Shown: positions 1 to 13,652 of the stretch, piece by piece
Layout: each line of letters opens with the position of its first letter
Numbering within the stretch: position 1 is the first letter of the stretch
Assembly: GCA_018697195.1 (NCBI GenBank)
Contig: CM031857.1
Span: forward strand, 50,427,471 to 50,491,470
Length of the DNA stretch: 64,000 nucleotides
From: Certhia americana
Taxonomy: Eukaryota > Chordata > Aves > Passeriformes > Certhiidae
Reading direction: 5' to 3'
The notes under the pieces: generated by a model
What the model was told of the DNA's origin: nothing
What the model saw: the letters and a program-made list of their open reading frames with translations, nothing else
Databases searched by the model: none
Program-made: the position numbers and the translations under genes

Positions 1-99
1 ATTTTAGTAAAACACTGTATGAAACCCGCAAAAGGGAATAACTCCATAAGTGATAAATCCATTGCACAATATTATGATAATCACTTAGCTAGATGAAAG

Positions 100-570
100 T
101 CACCAACAAAAGTGATTAAACACAATTTACCATCAGATGCAGAAGATTTTCTCACTCTTAAAACAGATGCTGAAACAATTGTTCTCAGAGCAGCAGAGCA
201 AATAGAGTTTAGACTCCATTTAGATCTCCTCTATATTGTTTCTTGGATGTCCAATGGTAAGAGAGTTTCTTCATCTTTTCCTCAGCACAGATACCCTTTC
301 TCTCCAGTCAGGTGTCTTATTTCATAACTTCTTCAGGAATTCAAAATAGTTTAGTTCTCTCCTCCAATTTGATTACAGTTTCCAGTGCCTGCAGATGATC
401 AGAAGGCAGTTGATGGATATGACTTGCTCAACAAGGGCAGCAAGCTGGCAGTGATCCTCCAGAAAGTGTGAAGAGTCTCTGTGGGAGAATGGATGGTTCA
501 CACCTTATCACTGCCAAAGACATGCTGAAAGTTCAGGCAGGTGCTCAGTTTGACAGTGTTTCCTCCTTAC
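100..570 (+). other. Two unidentified exon-like fragments
   Basis: Two stretches read like protein on the plus strand. The first (about 112-260) encodes a peptide containing DAEDFLTLKTDAETIVLRAA and ends at a donor-like ATG|GTAAGAG. The second (about 380-470) encodes a peptide containing AVDGYDLLNKGSKLAVILQK, follows an acceptor-like pyrimidine-AG, and is closed by a TGA. A neighbouring frame (about 465-575) is also open and includes LITAKDMLKVQAGAQFDS. A frame switch would be needed to join the parts of the second fragment. I do not recognise the family. They could be exons of a plus-strand gene continuing to the left, a decayed retrocopy, or chance. Low confidence. Confidence 0.2.
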
Positions 571-2523
571 TTTAGAGAAAACTAATTTTTAATTGAGGAT
601 CACTGAATTTAATGAGTTTCATACCTTTAGCTAAACCAGTACAGAAAATCTCTCTCAGTAAATGTCTGCCAGACAGACCCATTTGTGCAATCCCTGAATG
701 TTCCTTGGGCAGCTCAGCATATTCCCCAAACATCCATAATCTAAGTAAGAAAATTGTCTTCCTATGCTACTTCATATTCCAGAATGAAAGTAGGACTAAA
801 GAATAATCAACGCTCCCCTCTGTCTCACTTATGTTACATCTGCACACAGATAACATGCAGGAGCATAACCACACTACCTACTTACTCAAATATATAGTTC
901 CTGGTCTGTGGTTTCCAGGGATCCCATCTTTTATCTAATCCCTAATGATGTTGGATACAGAAATAGTTCAGCAGAAAGTGGGTATGTGAACCCAGGATTA
1001 TTTATGTTGCCTTCTGTTTTCTCCCTTTCCATTAGCAAACAAATGAGGGTGAAAGAAACAAAGGGTAAAGGTGGATTAGAAAGAAAGAAAGAAATCAGAA
1101 TTATAATTACTTTTCAGTTGCATGAATAGTTTTGAAAAATGTACCTATAGCAAAAGCTGTGCTTTTGTCAGGCTTATGAGACAAAAATAACATTGTTAGA
1201 AGTTAATGGCTTTATTTTGCAAGCAAGCTGAAGTGACCCTATACAAACTGAGGCTGAATTCCATATTAAGATGAGTCCTTGAATATCTGGTTTGAAAAAT
1301 GCTTTTTCCTCCTTTCTTATTAATAAGGGAATGCTTTATTGTTGCTGGGCATACACAGTGAGTCCTTCAGTTTCCCCACGGCCACATACTGTATAGTGCA
1401 AAGCTGGAAGAATTGCCCTAGATTCTGCACCTTTTTTGCCATTCTGTCTGTGTAAGAAGCCATGAAAACTGCAGAAAGAAACATTGTAATAGCGATTTTC
1501 CTGAACTCCCTGCAGAGTTTTTGGCATTTATACTTTTTTATTCTCGAGATAGAGAGGAAACACAAAGCTTCAGGGTGAGAAAGGATAAAACAAGCACAAA
1601 GCTGGGTGAAGAAAAAAGAGGAAACAAAGTAAAGATAGGCTTTAAAATGTATGCTGCATGTTTTAGTATTATAACTGTGTGTGATGACAATATGCCTGTA
1701 AAAAGCTACTGGTTAATCAGTAGGAATGTGTGCTCTTATGTGTATCTAATAATGTATGCTCTCAGAGATGCAAGTTAAAATGAAAATTCTGAGTATAGAT
1801 TTTAAAGAGCACTAATTTCCGACCATGCTGGGTCAGTCCCATCTATATGTCATGGTGTGCCAACTTATAATAAAGAGGTGCAGTGTGTCTACCAAACTTA
1901 AGTAAATCAAGTTTATTATATGATACTTTGAATAAATCATGTATATTTTTTTTTGTTTTTTACAAGATACTATAGATTAAAATACTCTCCCTTAGGTATT
2001 TAAGGAGTCCTTGCATGTTTTCCCACAAATATGCTCTAGCAGACGAAAGCAGAACAGGTATATTCCTAAATTTATGAAAATTTAGATATGTGTGTGTACT
2101 GAGAAATGAGGGACAGCATAGCTATATGGCAAAGAGGGGGTGATTGCCATGTGGGGGCTGAGAGGAAGAAACAGGCTGCTGTGTTGAAAACCGAGGGGGA
2201 GAGTGGTTATATAAAGATGAAAGACAAGGTACTGCCTACAAGCCTGATATAAGATATACTTTGAGAAGAATCAGTGATAATGAGACATAAAGAGGAAAAG
2301 GAAAGGGTGTATGGGTACCTTATATGTGCCCATGTACACACATCAGACATAATGTAAAATAAGACACGGGAGGTTAACTGTTTAGTATTTTTACAGATCC
2401 TCTTATGTTGTACATCCTAGCCTCTCCATCCTTTTTCTTCTAAGTTTATTATATGTTTTTTTTTCCCTTTGGATACAAGAATGAAATAAAACTCAAAGGA
2501 AAGCAAATTGCCTTGTTTGGGCT

Positions 2524-2563
2524 GTTTTGTTTTGTTTTGTTTTGTTTTGTTTTGTTTTGTTTT
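2524..2563. repeat. (GTTTT)8 microsatellite
   Basis: Eight perfect GTTTT units followed by a short T run. Simple-sequence repeat in intergenic DNA and likely length-polymorphic. Confidence 0.95.
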
Positions 2564-5500
2564 TAAAATTAAATACAATACAGCAGACTTAAAAGGATTT
2601 TAGTCTATCCCAAGCAGCCATAAATCAACCCCTCAGAGAGCCAGGGTCAAACCTCTAACATGTACAATATATGTAACATACCTGCTGTTTGAGAGGTACA
2701 GCCCATTGGTTTCTCAGGCTTTCATTTGAAAGTGTTGGCCACAGTGTGATTTTTGCGCTACTTGCAAGCATATGCTTCCTATATTAACAGTGCTAAAGAA
2801 AATACTGCCATTTGTTTTATGATTCAGTATATTGCAGTGGGGGCCCTTTGCATGTGACTGTAATACAAATGGCATATAAATAACCCCTAAAAGCAGAGGG
2901 AGGGTGTGTAATGGTTACTGGTATAAGATACTCTTTTATCTTCTTAGTACCAATTTATGTTGTATTCAGGGAGTTCTTATTCTCATGAGTATTAGGTTAT
3001 GTGTTGAGTGTTAAGGCATTTATAAAATTAACAGTTCTATTATACCAACAATTGGAAACTGGCATCAGTTGTTAATCAGACCAGTAGCCTGTGGAAATGA
3101 GAACTGTGTGAAAATGGGAGAAGGGGCTGTGTGCACATTGATCTCTGCCTCTCCCTCCTGAGCACTCCGGAAATCCAATTGCCACAGAATGCCTGGGCTT
3201 TAGCAGAGGGAACACGGCTGTGTCTTGCCATGAATGGCAGACGGCCCTTTAACCTTCTGACCACACAGTTCTAAACTGAAGGACTCAGTACAGAATGACA
3301 ATACCAGGTCTGCCTCAAGTAATGACAGACAGCATCTTCGCAGCTTAGTTTCTAGCCTAGATCCTCCTAAAGCTTTAATCCTAAAGCTTGTCCTTCACCC
3401 TGATGTGCCTCTGTGGTCATCAGATAGTGTCTAATTGTCTCTTTTGTTTCTGTTGTCCTGATATAATATATTCATTAAATATTTCCATGAAATATTTCTA
3501 TTATATATTTCTATGTATCCTTGATGGCAGGCCCAGAGTCTCTGCTGCCTTCTTTGCAGACACAAATATGCAATAAAATACAATAAAATGAAGAACTGTG
3601 ATGATAGCCTCTGCATATTGTCTTACTTCCCGCAAAAGGGACAAATGAAAACTAAATAGGAAATGAAAGTTTCCACTCCTCTCCTAAGGGTTGTTGTTAC
3701 AGTCCTTGGTTATGAAATTTCAAGGGCTGGAGGTGTGAGTCTGCAATTGTATTCCAGATTTCTATGAAGTGTCTTCTGAGGATCTTTGTAGAATGTTTTC
3801 TTTCCAAAATTGGATTTGAAAAAAGATAAGGAGATACATTTTATGTTTATGTTTCATGCAGTAGCAAAATTCATCATCAGAATGAAGATATTTGGAAAGT
3901 AATATTTCTGCTGATCACATTAATTGTAAAAAACAACCAAGTCAATTCTCCTTAGATTTAAAGCATTCTCCTCAGTAATTACAGATACTGAACGTTGATC
4001 TTTAGCAAGTGATAGAAAGACTGCTTAGATGAGGAATCTGTAAAACAAAAAGGCTTGTTTTCTAAAAATAAACAAAGAAGCAGATTTAAATAATGAAAAA
4101 GACAAATAGAGAACAGATATTAGAGTGATAAGATGAAGAAGACATCCAAAAGTAGACCTGAGTACAGTGAGATAGCATCCTGCCTAATACAGGACAGATA
4201 ATGCAATTATTAAAAAAAAAAACGGAATTATGACTTAGTAGAAAATTTACCTATATGCTGATTGAAGTATGTACTTAAGCCTGCTAGAAATCAGTAAACT
4301 TAATTGCTTACTTAAATCTTTGCCTTTAATTGAATTGTATACAGAATTTTACTTTGTTTAAAAATAACATAAAATAGTGTGTGTGTTTTGTAGCTTTAAG
4401 ATAGTGCTAGGAATTGAAGAAAAAAGGGTAATTATATAAGGAAAGATGCTCAAAACTGTTACAACAGCTCTGATGAATTAACTCACCTTCTCTAAAGCCT
4501 AGCCAAGTTTACAGAGCTGAAAAGCTGTGTTGAGCTGTTCATCTTAGGTTTGCACATTTATATTAAATAAAATCCCACCTTGATTCAGCACATTGCTAAA
4601 AGTAGCAAAATTCTTAATAAAGTTTCAAGGTTGCAGGAACAGTAGACCTTTGGCATATGAATGAAAGCAGGGGATGTATATAAAAAAATGTAGTTTAACT
4701 GGACACTGTTTCCCCAGATCAAAAAAGCATCCATTTTATTACAGGTAAGTATTATGAACCCAGGGGTCTTTGAAGTCACTGGACTGCAGATGTTTTTCTT
4801 TAGAGGTTGTGGTGGAACAAATCTATAGCACTTTTACTCAGAACAGTTTGGGACCCAGTGCAAAAACACCTGAGTACACAATTAACCACTGAGACCAAAT
4901 GGAGCCATTTACATTAGTAAAGTAATATTATTGCAGAAGTGCATGCCAATGACAAATACTTTGTGTGGAATGATGCACATTAAAGTTTGTGGATGCCTCA
5001 TCAAGGTGCAAAACCTATGAAACAGGATCTGTGGGACCAAAGCACACATATTTTCTGCTGTAGGGTGGAGCAGTGGAGGGGAAGTTCTTCTATTGGTAGT
5101 TTTTTGCCAGTAACACAACTGTGAGTTTGCCATCAGTTGCCTGAATAACTGCTAAATTGTAGTATCTTTGTCTGTACCTGCACTTGCTAAGTGCATTTCC
5201 TACAGGGAGAACCCTGCACTACCAGATATAGTATCCACTGCCTGAAGAAGCTGAATGCATCCAAGCTGGGCTTCCAGCCCTGGGCTTCCTCCTCTAGGAC
5301 CTACATGGTGCCCTGGTTGCTGAGACACATAATTGTTTTTTAATAGCTTGCACATTCTAGTAGAAAATGAAAAAAATCGTTTCAGCCTATGAAGATCTAT
5401 ATTTTTACAACATGAAACAGGAAGAATGTATTACCTCTTTTGGGGCAAAATGTAAGGCTGTTTGAGGCTGCAAAGCCCACTGAGAGTGGGTTGCAAGAAT

Positions 5501-8500
5501 GTAATGCAGGAGTTAATAGCTTGTGTAGGTCATATCAACTTTGGAGAACACTTTTTGGACTGAATTATCCCCAGAAATGCACCTAAACTTTATTTTGTGG
5601 GGAACTAAATGTTTCGGTCCTGAACCAGCATATACGATATAGGTGATCAGGGAGCCAAGACCCAGAAGATGGAGTAAGATATTTGGTAGTTCTGAGGTAC
5701 CTCCTGAGAAAAGGTTATGAATACACAATTCCCCATTAACCATTCAGAGACCCTAATAGCTCTCTGAAAAAATATAAACAAGTCACCTGTGAAAAATGAC
5801 AATACGAATCTTATTGCTTTTTCTCATTCAACTGCTGCCATGTAAAATGTTTTTTGTTTGGCAATCTCTCTCTTATGATATCCCTCTAGTATTAAGAATA
5901 AATGCATTTTAAAATTATTTTGCCATCTCCTGTTATTACATGCTCAGGCTGACTTTTAACAGGAAATACAATTTCAAAGAAATTTAACTCTTGCCTTGCT
6001 CTAAATAATTACAATTGTTGGCAAGTTTCCTTTAGCACTGCTCATATCACTGTAATCAACCACTTAAATGGCACAGGTTACAGGTTTCAATTTCACCAAT
6101 TCTGTAATTATGAAAGGCAGTGCTTTATCTCCTGTTTTGAGAAGTAAAAAAATTTAATTAATCATGCAAGTATGTATGAGGTGCACAAAGGTGTGAGTTG
6201 AGCACCAGGAGATCCACCCTTGTCTTAATTCAAAGCTGTAGGAGACCCAAGAAGAACAGGCATTAGAAGGTGAAGTTTAAAAAGTTGTTCGTGCTGGAGG
6301 CATCTGAACCCTTTCACATGGGCCTGTGCTTCCCATAAAGTACACAGGGGGAACAAGGAATATCAAAACAGGCTGCAAAGCTGGGTGAAATGAATGTTTT
6401 CCCAAGTTTCTAGATCTCAGTAGTTTTTAGGGGTGAGTGCTGAGGAGTGTTTCACTTATGAAGACTGATGCTACTGGACATGCAATGGCACAGGATATTA
6501 TGAATACGCACAGAAAAGAATGCATGCCAAAAAGAAAGGGTATCAGTCAACTCCAGGTGCCTCAGTCCTTAGTAGAGAGTTCTATAGGGAGTTAACTGGC
6601 ATAAGATTTTCTTGTTGTCCTCCATGTAGTCAATGAGAGGAGAAAATTGACTAAAAAAATCATTATCTGTGAGAAAATGAGCAGCAGACTATAGCAGAAC
6701 ACAGCAGATTTCAATCTAGCAGTCACACTACAAAATAAAATGCATTATGATGCCTTTAACAGCATAACATAGTTGCCATAACACTGTATTCTTCGATACT
6801 CTATTCCACCATTATGTAAAAAATTGAAATTAAACAAGTCTTCAGGCTCAGGAGAATTTAAATATTAATATTTCCTGTAGAACTGTGATCTTATTAAAAG
6901 TACATCTTTTACAAATTAGGTTTTGTGAATGAAGAGCAAATTCAATTCACATATTTCAAAGTTACTTAAAATTTATTTCCTAATGGAAGCTCTTATTATA
7001 AAATTAACTTTTTTATCAGAACAAGGCCTCATCAGAGAGTAAAAATAATTTGTTTTATAAAAGCAAGTTCTAATTTAGTTACTCCAGAAATCACCAAAAA
7101 CTAGTAGAGCACTATATAAAATTATCGTATTTAGAAACTAAAATGTATGGGGTTACAAACCTAGATGATACTGGGAAAAACTTCAAGAAGTGATTGATTT
7201 GTTTCAGTAGAGCTCTAAAACAAGTTACATTAGATCAAGCAATATTTATAGAAACCAACATCAACCGAAATCAGTTTCATGGCAAAAATCATAACATATT
7301 ACATAGCACCTTGGGAACCTCCATGCTGTTAAGCACTGTTTGAAAATCGTGCTTTCTATCAATTGAATCTCAGATAAATGAAGTTGTTTGTGAACAACTT
7401 ACAAAATAATTAAACGAGTTGGTTGTTCATGTCAGATCACCATAGGAAAAGAAATTCTTTACTGGGTTATGCAAAGTATTCAGGGGCTTTTGCAGTCCCA
7501 AAATCAAGAATGGGTCAGGAGCATAGTGGGGCAATAAGGAGTTACATGGTGTATGATAGTGCTCAACCTCCCACCTTGTGACCAGGTGTGACACCAGCGA
7601 AATACCTGTATCCCAAATCAATCCAGAATTGCAAAAGGCAGAGTAAATTAGATGGCTCAAGATACTGCTTCTCAGGTGACTGATACCAGGCTTGGATAAC
7701 AGATAAGACTATACTTTAGATTAGCAGGACCCTACATTTCTCGTGTTCCTCCACTGCAGTGTTCCTTAGCCAGAGATCAGCTTTGCTCTCAGTAACTCTG
7801 AACTGTAATGATGTGACCCTCTCAGAGGAAAAAATTTCAACTTTGTAAAGGAAGATTTTTAAACAACAAGTAGCATAGCACTGATGCCTAATTTATTTTT
7901 AGCATTACACTGTAAAAGCTTACTGAATCATAAACAACAATCTGGCTGAGCTTTACCAGTTTGAATTTGGCCCACTGCTTTTGTCTAATACCCTGTACAT
8001 GTTGGACGCTGCACATTCATGTTCACCATGTAACAGGCACAGAAAAATATCTGGATAACTAATTAAAGTGTGGAAAGCATTTGTGCAATCCAAATTCCCA
8101 CAATTTAAATTTCATGTTTAGTGCAACATGATTAATTGTCTGAATTGGCCATAAATTACAAAAATGTTAATATTTTAATAATTATTTCAGCACAACAGTG
8201 ATTTTATGTCTCATTTTCTTCACACAAATCTTTTTAAAAAGTATAAGAAATGCCTTATTTATGTATTAAAAAGAAAAAAGAAAAAATGTGTCCATTCAAT
8301 CAGGTTCATGAATTTAATTAAACTGATTTTAAAACACAGATAATGCTCAGATTACCCTTCCATCCTGTATTCCAGACAGAATCTAGATTGTCTTCTGTAC
8401 TCTTCTGATGTGCATGATGATTCCCACAGGATAGTGACAACACTGTGTTTATTTGTAGACTATCTTCAGATTCCATTTTGGTGGCTTCTAGAAGAATCTG

Positions 8501-8587
8501 TCTCTAACTGTGCATGAATCTGCCAATTCCTCGCATCAGCACTGACACTCCACAGGAAATCTAGTGAGCTGAATTAATTAGGAAATG

Positions 8588-8605
8588 TTTTTTTTGGGGG
8601 GGGGG
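8588..8605. repeat. T8G10 homopolymer junction
   Basis: Eight T residues run directly into ten G residues. Such a junction is prone to slippage, so the exact lengths may also reflect sequencing error. Confidence 0.9.
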
Positions 8606-9840
8606 TAAATTCTTTATTGGGATACTAAGTCATTTTGGATGCTCTTAGGCATCATGTCTGATTGCTCTTAGGCATGTCACAATATTCTCAGACAAAACAG
8701 ACAAAGTTTTCAGTTCTGTGAGATGAAATCTGACCTTGTATTTATTAGTCCATTAAAACTGCTATGTGATTATTTGCTTCACTCAATACACTTTCATAAG
8801 TTAATTTTGTTAGTGTCTTTATTACATCCACTTCCCATTTTGACAATGCCCAAGAACTACATGAAATTGTTTCAAATTAATATTGAGCTTGGTGTGTCAA
8901 ACAGATTAGTGGTTGTTACTACAATTTTATATTCCAGCACTGTGAGCTCAATTGTTTTCCAGTACATTGCATGTTTTATTTTACAACAAAGCTTCAAGGA
9001 CTTTTTGCTGCTGAAAGCCTTTTGCAAATTCATTCTGTTTTGACTGGACGACAGGATATCAGCAGGGGATGACTAAAAACTATCAATGAGAGAAAAAAGT
9101 TTCCCTCTAGGAGACTCAGACTCAGCTGGAATGCAGACTTCCCTTTGGATGGAGAAGAATTTCTAATTATATAGAAAGAATAACTGAAAAAAGAAGAAAA
9201 TGTAGATAATTAACAACTGACTTCACCTAACAACAGCAAGCATTCACCTGATTATTTTCAAACAGAAAGTAATTATAACAATATTCAGAGTATGAGCAAT
9301 AAACCACTCCTTCAGGTACTCTTTTCTGTTTCCTAGAATAAAACACCCCAATGTGACTGTGTTACTTAAACTTTTGTAAAGGGAAGAAAATCCTCTGAGT
9401 CTTCTTATGCATATTCTGATCAGCTCATGGAAATGTCAGAATCTTCACACAAGTAACTAGTGTTTGAAAGTCTTCAGCATTCAAAGGAGAAGGGAAGAAA
9501 AAAGTCTGGATATTCTGCCTGCACTGTATTTGCACAGGTTTGTAATCAAATGGTGCTGTCCCAATTCAAAGAAGTTGAAGAGCAAGTCTGGAACAGAAGT
9601 TAAACTAAGAAATGGGGCAGCAGCTGTTGGAACTGACCTTCTTTGAAACAGAGGTGTACTGTTGGCTTTTGGTCATGCTGTCCAGTAAAACCACCATGCC
9701 ATTCTCTGGAAAGCTGTTTTTCAGCTGCTGGACCCCAGCCTGTGTTGGTGCCTGGAGGTTTTTTATTCCAGAAATAGAAATTCAGACTCCAGATTGAGTT
9801 TGAATTTAAAGTTTTTTTTTGTTTTGTTTTGCTTCTTTTT

Positions 9841-9884
9841 GGTTGGTTGGTTGGTTGGTTGGTTGGTTGGTTGGTTGGTTGGTT
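9841..9884. repeat. (GGTT)11 microsatellite
   Basis: Eleven perfect GGTT units, preceded by about 30 bases of T-rich sequence (9,811-9,840) that contain TTTTG units. A simple repeat with strong G/T strand asymmetry. Confidence 0.95.
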
Positions 9885-10054
9885 AGATTTTTGTTTGGTA
9901 TTTTTTTAGTTTTTAATGTTTCCGAGGTTCTTAAAAATACATAAGTCAGCCCATATTCATCCCTAAACTAACTGACAGTTTTATAAATTAATAAGATAAG
10001 TTAAAAATAAAAGCAATTAAAAGATACTTTCCTTCAAATCGAAAAATGTCTTCA

Positions 10055-10238
10055 TCAAAAGGCTTGCCAAGCATGGGGACAGACTGTCCATGGAAGTGGT
10101 TGAGCCATCATTCCTGCAGGTATTTAAAAACGTGTGGATGTGGCACTGAGGGACATAGTTTAGTGGTGGTCTTCACAGTGCTGTGTTAACAAAGATCTTA
10201 TCAAGCCTAAAAAGTTTCATCATTCTATGATTCTACAG
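10055..10238 (+). mobile_element. CR1 LINE fragment, 3' end
   Basis: Short 5'-truncated CR1 in plus orientation. It shows the classic CR1 3' UTR order: a GGCTTGCCAAGCATGGGGAC block, then a GTATTTAAAA...GTGTGGATGTGGCACTGAGG block, then the short-repeat tail CATTCTATGATTCTA at about 10,221-10,235. There is no coding capacity. It is several percent or more diverged from the typical consensus as I recall it. Confidence 0.85.
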
Positions 10239-13200
10239 TTCTTGGAAGCATTGCAAACCTGCAAGGCTGCATTCTACTAACCACTGAGTAATGTCCAAAT
10301 ATAACAAGTGATCCTAACAAATAACCCTTGGTTAGAGAATTATTTTCAAGAAACAGAAGGTCAGTAACTCAGACACAGTACTTTAGTTCATCCTCAGACC
10401 TCACTGTTTTGCTTTGACAGAACAGCAGTGTAAAGATTTCATTTTAGGAGGAAATGTAGGGCTGAACAATTTACTCTCAATTTTTTTTTCAAGCTTCAGG
10501 CTTCTTAGATCAAACATTTTCACACTGGAAGCAGACATTATTACTTATGAGCCTGATATCTCTTCTTTGTGAGACTTTGCTTTATTTACAGCCTGTAGGT
10601 ATGGGCAGCTACAACCGTGTCAGGAGAAAAGGTTACTGGTATCTTTATCATGATTACGCAAGTATTACTGGTGAAATATTTTGCTTTTAGGTTCTCCATG
10701 GACCACAAATGACGGTAGTCTAAACAGCCTTTAATTATCTTATTGGCAAGAATTATACTTCTCTGGAAACTGACAGTATTCTGCCTGGAATAAAAAAAAA
10801 AAAAGGAAATTATCTTATTATTGCTATTATTACTTGCAGCACAGTTTCTCCTGCTGCTGGCAAGGGTAATCAAGGTGATGGAAACCCACACACTTGATTC
10901 TAACTCAGTATATTAAAAGATGTGAAGAGGCAAGTCCTGGGCTCCTTAAATTGGATAGACTTCAACTGAAAAAAAAAGGCACCTGAATAGTAATTTATAC
11001 AAGATTAAATTAGACACATAGTAGCCATTTATTCACCTGGCTCTCAGCTTATATTTATGATGATTATAATTATGTTGACCATATATAAACTTAGTTAAAA
11101 AAAAAAAAATCACATTTTACCCTGACCAGATAACCAGAAATTTAGCATAACATATTTATGTGATGTTTTAGGAATTTAATGTCGCAAATTTCAACATTTG
11201 CTTTACTGTGATAAATTCTCTCTACATACAGATATTTCAAACTGTTCCGCAGTGCTTCCAAACACTAACTGGGAAAATAAAAGACTCCTTAAAGTTAGTA
11301 ATAGATAAATTCCGTGAGAACAACAAAGGGATGAGGAAGGTCCTTGAAAGACACAGCCAAGGCATTTTCAAATGACAAGAACTGTTGGCAGCAACAGAAC
11401 AAGCAGAAATAAGTGATCTTGTAACCTTTTATTAATGCTTACATTTTTGTGCCTAAATCAAGCCTCAGGACAGAGACTGTGTGCTTTGGTTAGGTTTTGT
11501 TTGTTATTTCACTTTTACTGAATCCCTGTTATTAAGTAATCCAGAGCAAACTATACACCCTATGCTAGAAATAATGTCTGTAGTCTGTCCTGTGTGTACC
11601 ACAGCAAGGAAGGAACTCTGTTGGAGATGGTTTAACCTATACAGAACATCTTCCCACTTTTTCCTAAGGACCCCTGAGTTGTATGAGTCCATTCCTGTGG
11701 TTGTCCTGACTGTGGACATCTGGGCTGTGACTGAGAGATGGAAGCTGAATCTAATGGACAATTGCCTTTCCATTCCAGTTAGCTAGATGGCCTTTACTTT
11801 CCCTGAGTTATTTACCTTCCACATAATTTTTCATTCCATACATCCTTACACACATTCATGGCAGTTAATTTCAGGCACTCAGCTGAGTTTTCTCAATAGT
11901 GAAAGGGAAATGTCAGTGAAAATGCACTTGCCTCTAAAATGAAATAATTTTCTAGGAGCAATTCTCTTCCTTTCTTGGTCTTGAGAGGGTATCTGAAGAA
12001 CATTTTCCCAACTTAAGGAGGGGTCATAACTCCAGTAGGTTTATAACAGGATAATTTCCTGAACATGAGGAAAAAAAAGCCCCCACCAACACCCCCTCCT
12101 CCCAACATACTGTCTAAGCCTTTCTAAGATTCTAAGATTTCTGGAGCTCACTGAAGTAATATTAAAAAACATGATTCCATGTAACAGCATATTAAAAAAA
12201 AAAAAAAAAAAAAAAAAAGAGTACTGACCAGTCAGATTTTGTCATCCCTGACAACTCTATCCTCCTGCATTCATGAAGTGCTTTCAGTCATGAAAACCTG
12301 TCTTAGCAAAGCTCAAATATGCAAATATGGAGAAATGACAAGCTTCTGCTTGGTACTTCTTCAAGCTTTAAAAACTGCCTGAAAGACAGTGGTGAGGGCT
12401 GAAGTTAAGACAGTCATTAAGGAAAGTGGGATGCTGGCAAGAAAAACTAGTGCAATCTGCACTCACCCACTGTCAGAGAAAGGAGTAATTTATGGTCTTT
12501 TTAGCTGCAACAGCTTTACTTCTTTTTTTGTATCTCCATGGAGCTCAGCTGCGGACTGGCTGGCTGACCTGAAGGGAAGGGGAAGATGGACACCTGTGTA
12601 AAAAAACCAGTTACAGTCACACACTGCCTGTAAACCAGCCCAGCCAAGGTCCTCAGCAAGATCCTCAGGACAACTGAAAGCCAAACCCATGCTCAAAGCA
12701 ACTTTAAATTTTATTATTCCTTTCTATTTGTAAATGGAAACCCAAAGGTCATTTAAGTCAAATCTGGTTTGAGACTTGTGAAGTAGCAGTGCAAGATATC
12801 AACATTTCTTTGACAAGGGTATTGCTAGTGGCTTGCTGCAGTCTTGCATTGCCTCTCTTGTTGGCACAACTCCCCTTTGGCAGCTGTGATGAGTGAAAAT
12901 TCTCCCTCAGTGGCTGTTGTGTGGTCGTTTCTACTGAGTTTCCGAGCACTGTATTCTGGTGTGTTTTCCAGCTCATTAGAGAAGGTGATACATAATCCAG
13001 GGACAGAAGTCTGGCCCTGGTTTCTGTAGACCAAAGCACTGCACAACATAAATATAAAACTGTCAGAGCTGCTTGTGGGAATGCTTCCAGGTAACTCACA
13101 GCAGGGTGCCAAGGGACTTGGTCTCAGCATCTATGACAGGTCTACATAAACTTGGTGCCATTGTGATGACACATACAGCCACACAAAGAGCACTCAGAAG

Positions 13201-13253
13201 AACAATGATAAGATTAAGAAAAACTACTCCTGACAGGTTATATACTTTCCAAG
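10239..13253. other. Intergenic DNA between CR1 fragments
   Basis: No gene recognised. The opposed open frames at 11,481-11,786 (101 codons, plus) and 11,504-11,773 (89 codons, minus) overlap and have no recognisable family. The frames near 12.4-13.1 kb are likewise short and overlapping. A 25-base A tract is listed separately. Confidence 0.55.
12194..12218. repeat. A25 homopolymer
   Basis: Uninterrupted run of 25 A residues. No coding sequence or retrocopy body is visible upstream, so I list it as a simple repeat rather than as the tail of a processed pseudogene. Confidence 0.9.
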
Positions 13254-13652
13254 ATCACGGAATCGTAGAATCCTAGAATGACTTGGGTTGGGAGGGACCT
13301 TAGAGATCATCTCATTCCAATGCCCCTGCCATGGGCAGGGACAGCTTCTCTAGACCACGTTGATCAAAGCCCCATCTGACCTGGGATTGAGGACACCCAG
13401 GGATGGGGCACCCACAGCTTCTATGTGCAACCAGTGCCAGTGTCCCACCACTCGCACAGTAAAAAATTTCCTCTGAATATTCAAATCTACTCTCTGACAG
13501 CTTAAAACCATTACGTCTTCTCTTCTATCACTACATCCACTTGTGAAAAGTCTCTCTCCTGCTCTCTTGCAGGTCTCCTTTATGTTCTGGATGATGCTAT
13601 AAGGTCTCCCCAGAGCCTTCTCTTCTCCAGGCTGAACAACACCAACTCTCTC
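13254..13652 (-). mobile_element. CR1 LINE fragment, 3' end
   Basis: CR1 in minus orientation, so its 3' tail is at the left. The reverse-complement tail (ATCACGGAATCGTAGAATCC) is followed by the GGGTTGGGAGGGACCTTAGA block and the CCTGCCATGGGCAGGGACA block. It then runs back to a sequence matching the CR1 segment GAGAAGAGAAGG, where similarity stops at about 13,652. Minus-strand open frames across this interval come from CR1 and are not host genes. Confidence 0.9.

Larger units (their letters stand above)
571..9840. other. AT-rich intergenic DNA with no recognised gene
   Basis: About 9 kb with only short open frames on either strand (106 codons at most), none with a recognisable motif or convincing splice context. 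It contains a pentanucleotide repeat and a T/G homopolymer listed separately. I saw no CR1 tail signature here. A patch at about 3,070-3,260 and another at 4,900-5,330 are slightly less AT-rich, but I cannot assign them. Confidence 0.6.

Noticed and set aside
12194..12218. A25, and likewise A22 at 26,402 and A28 at 59,881, considered as tails of processed pseudogenes
   Set aside because: No retrocopy body, truncated coding sequence or target duplication is visible beside them.
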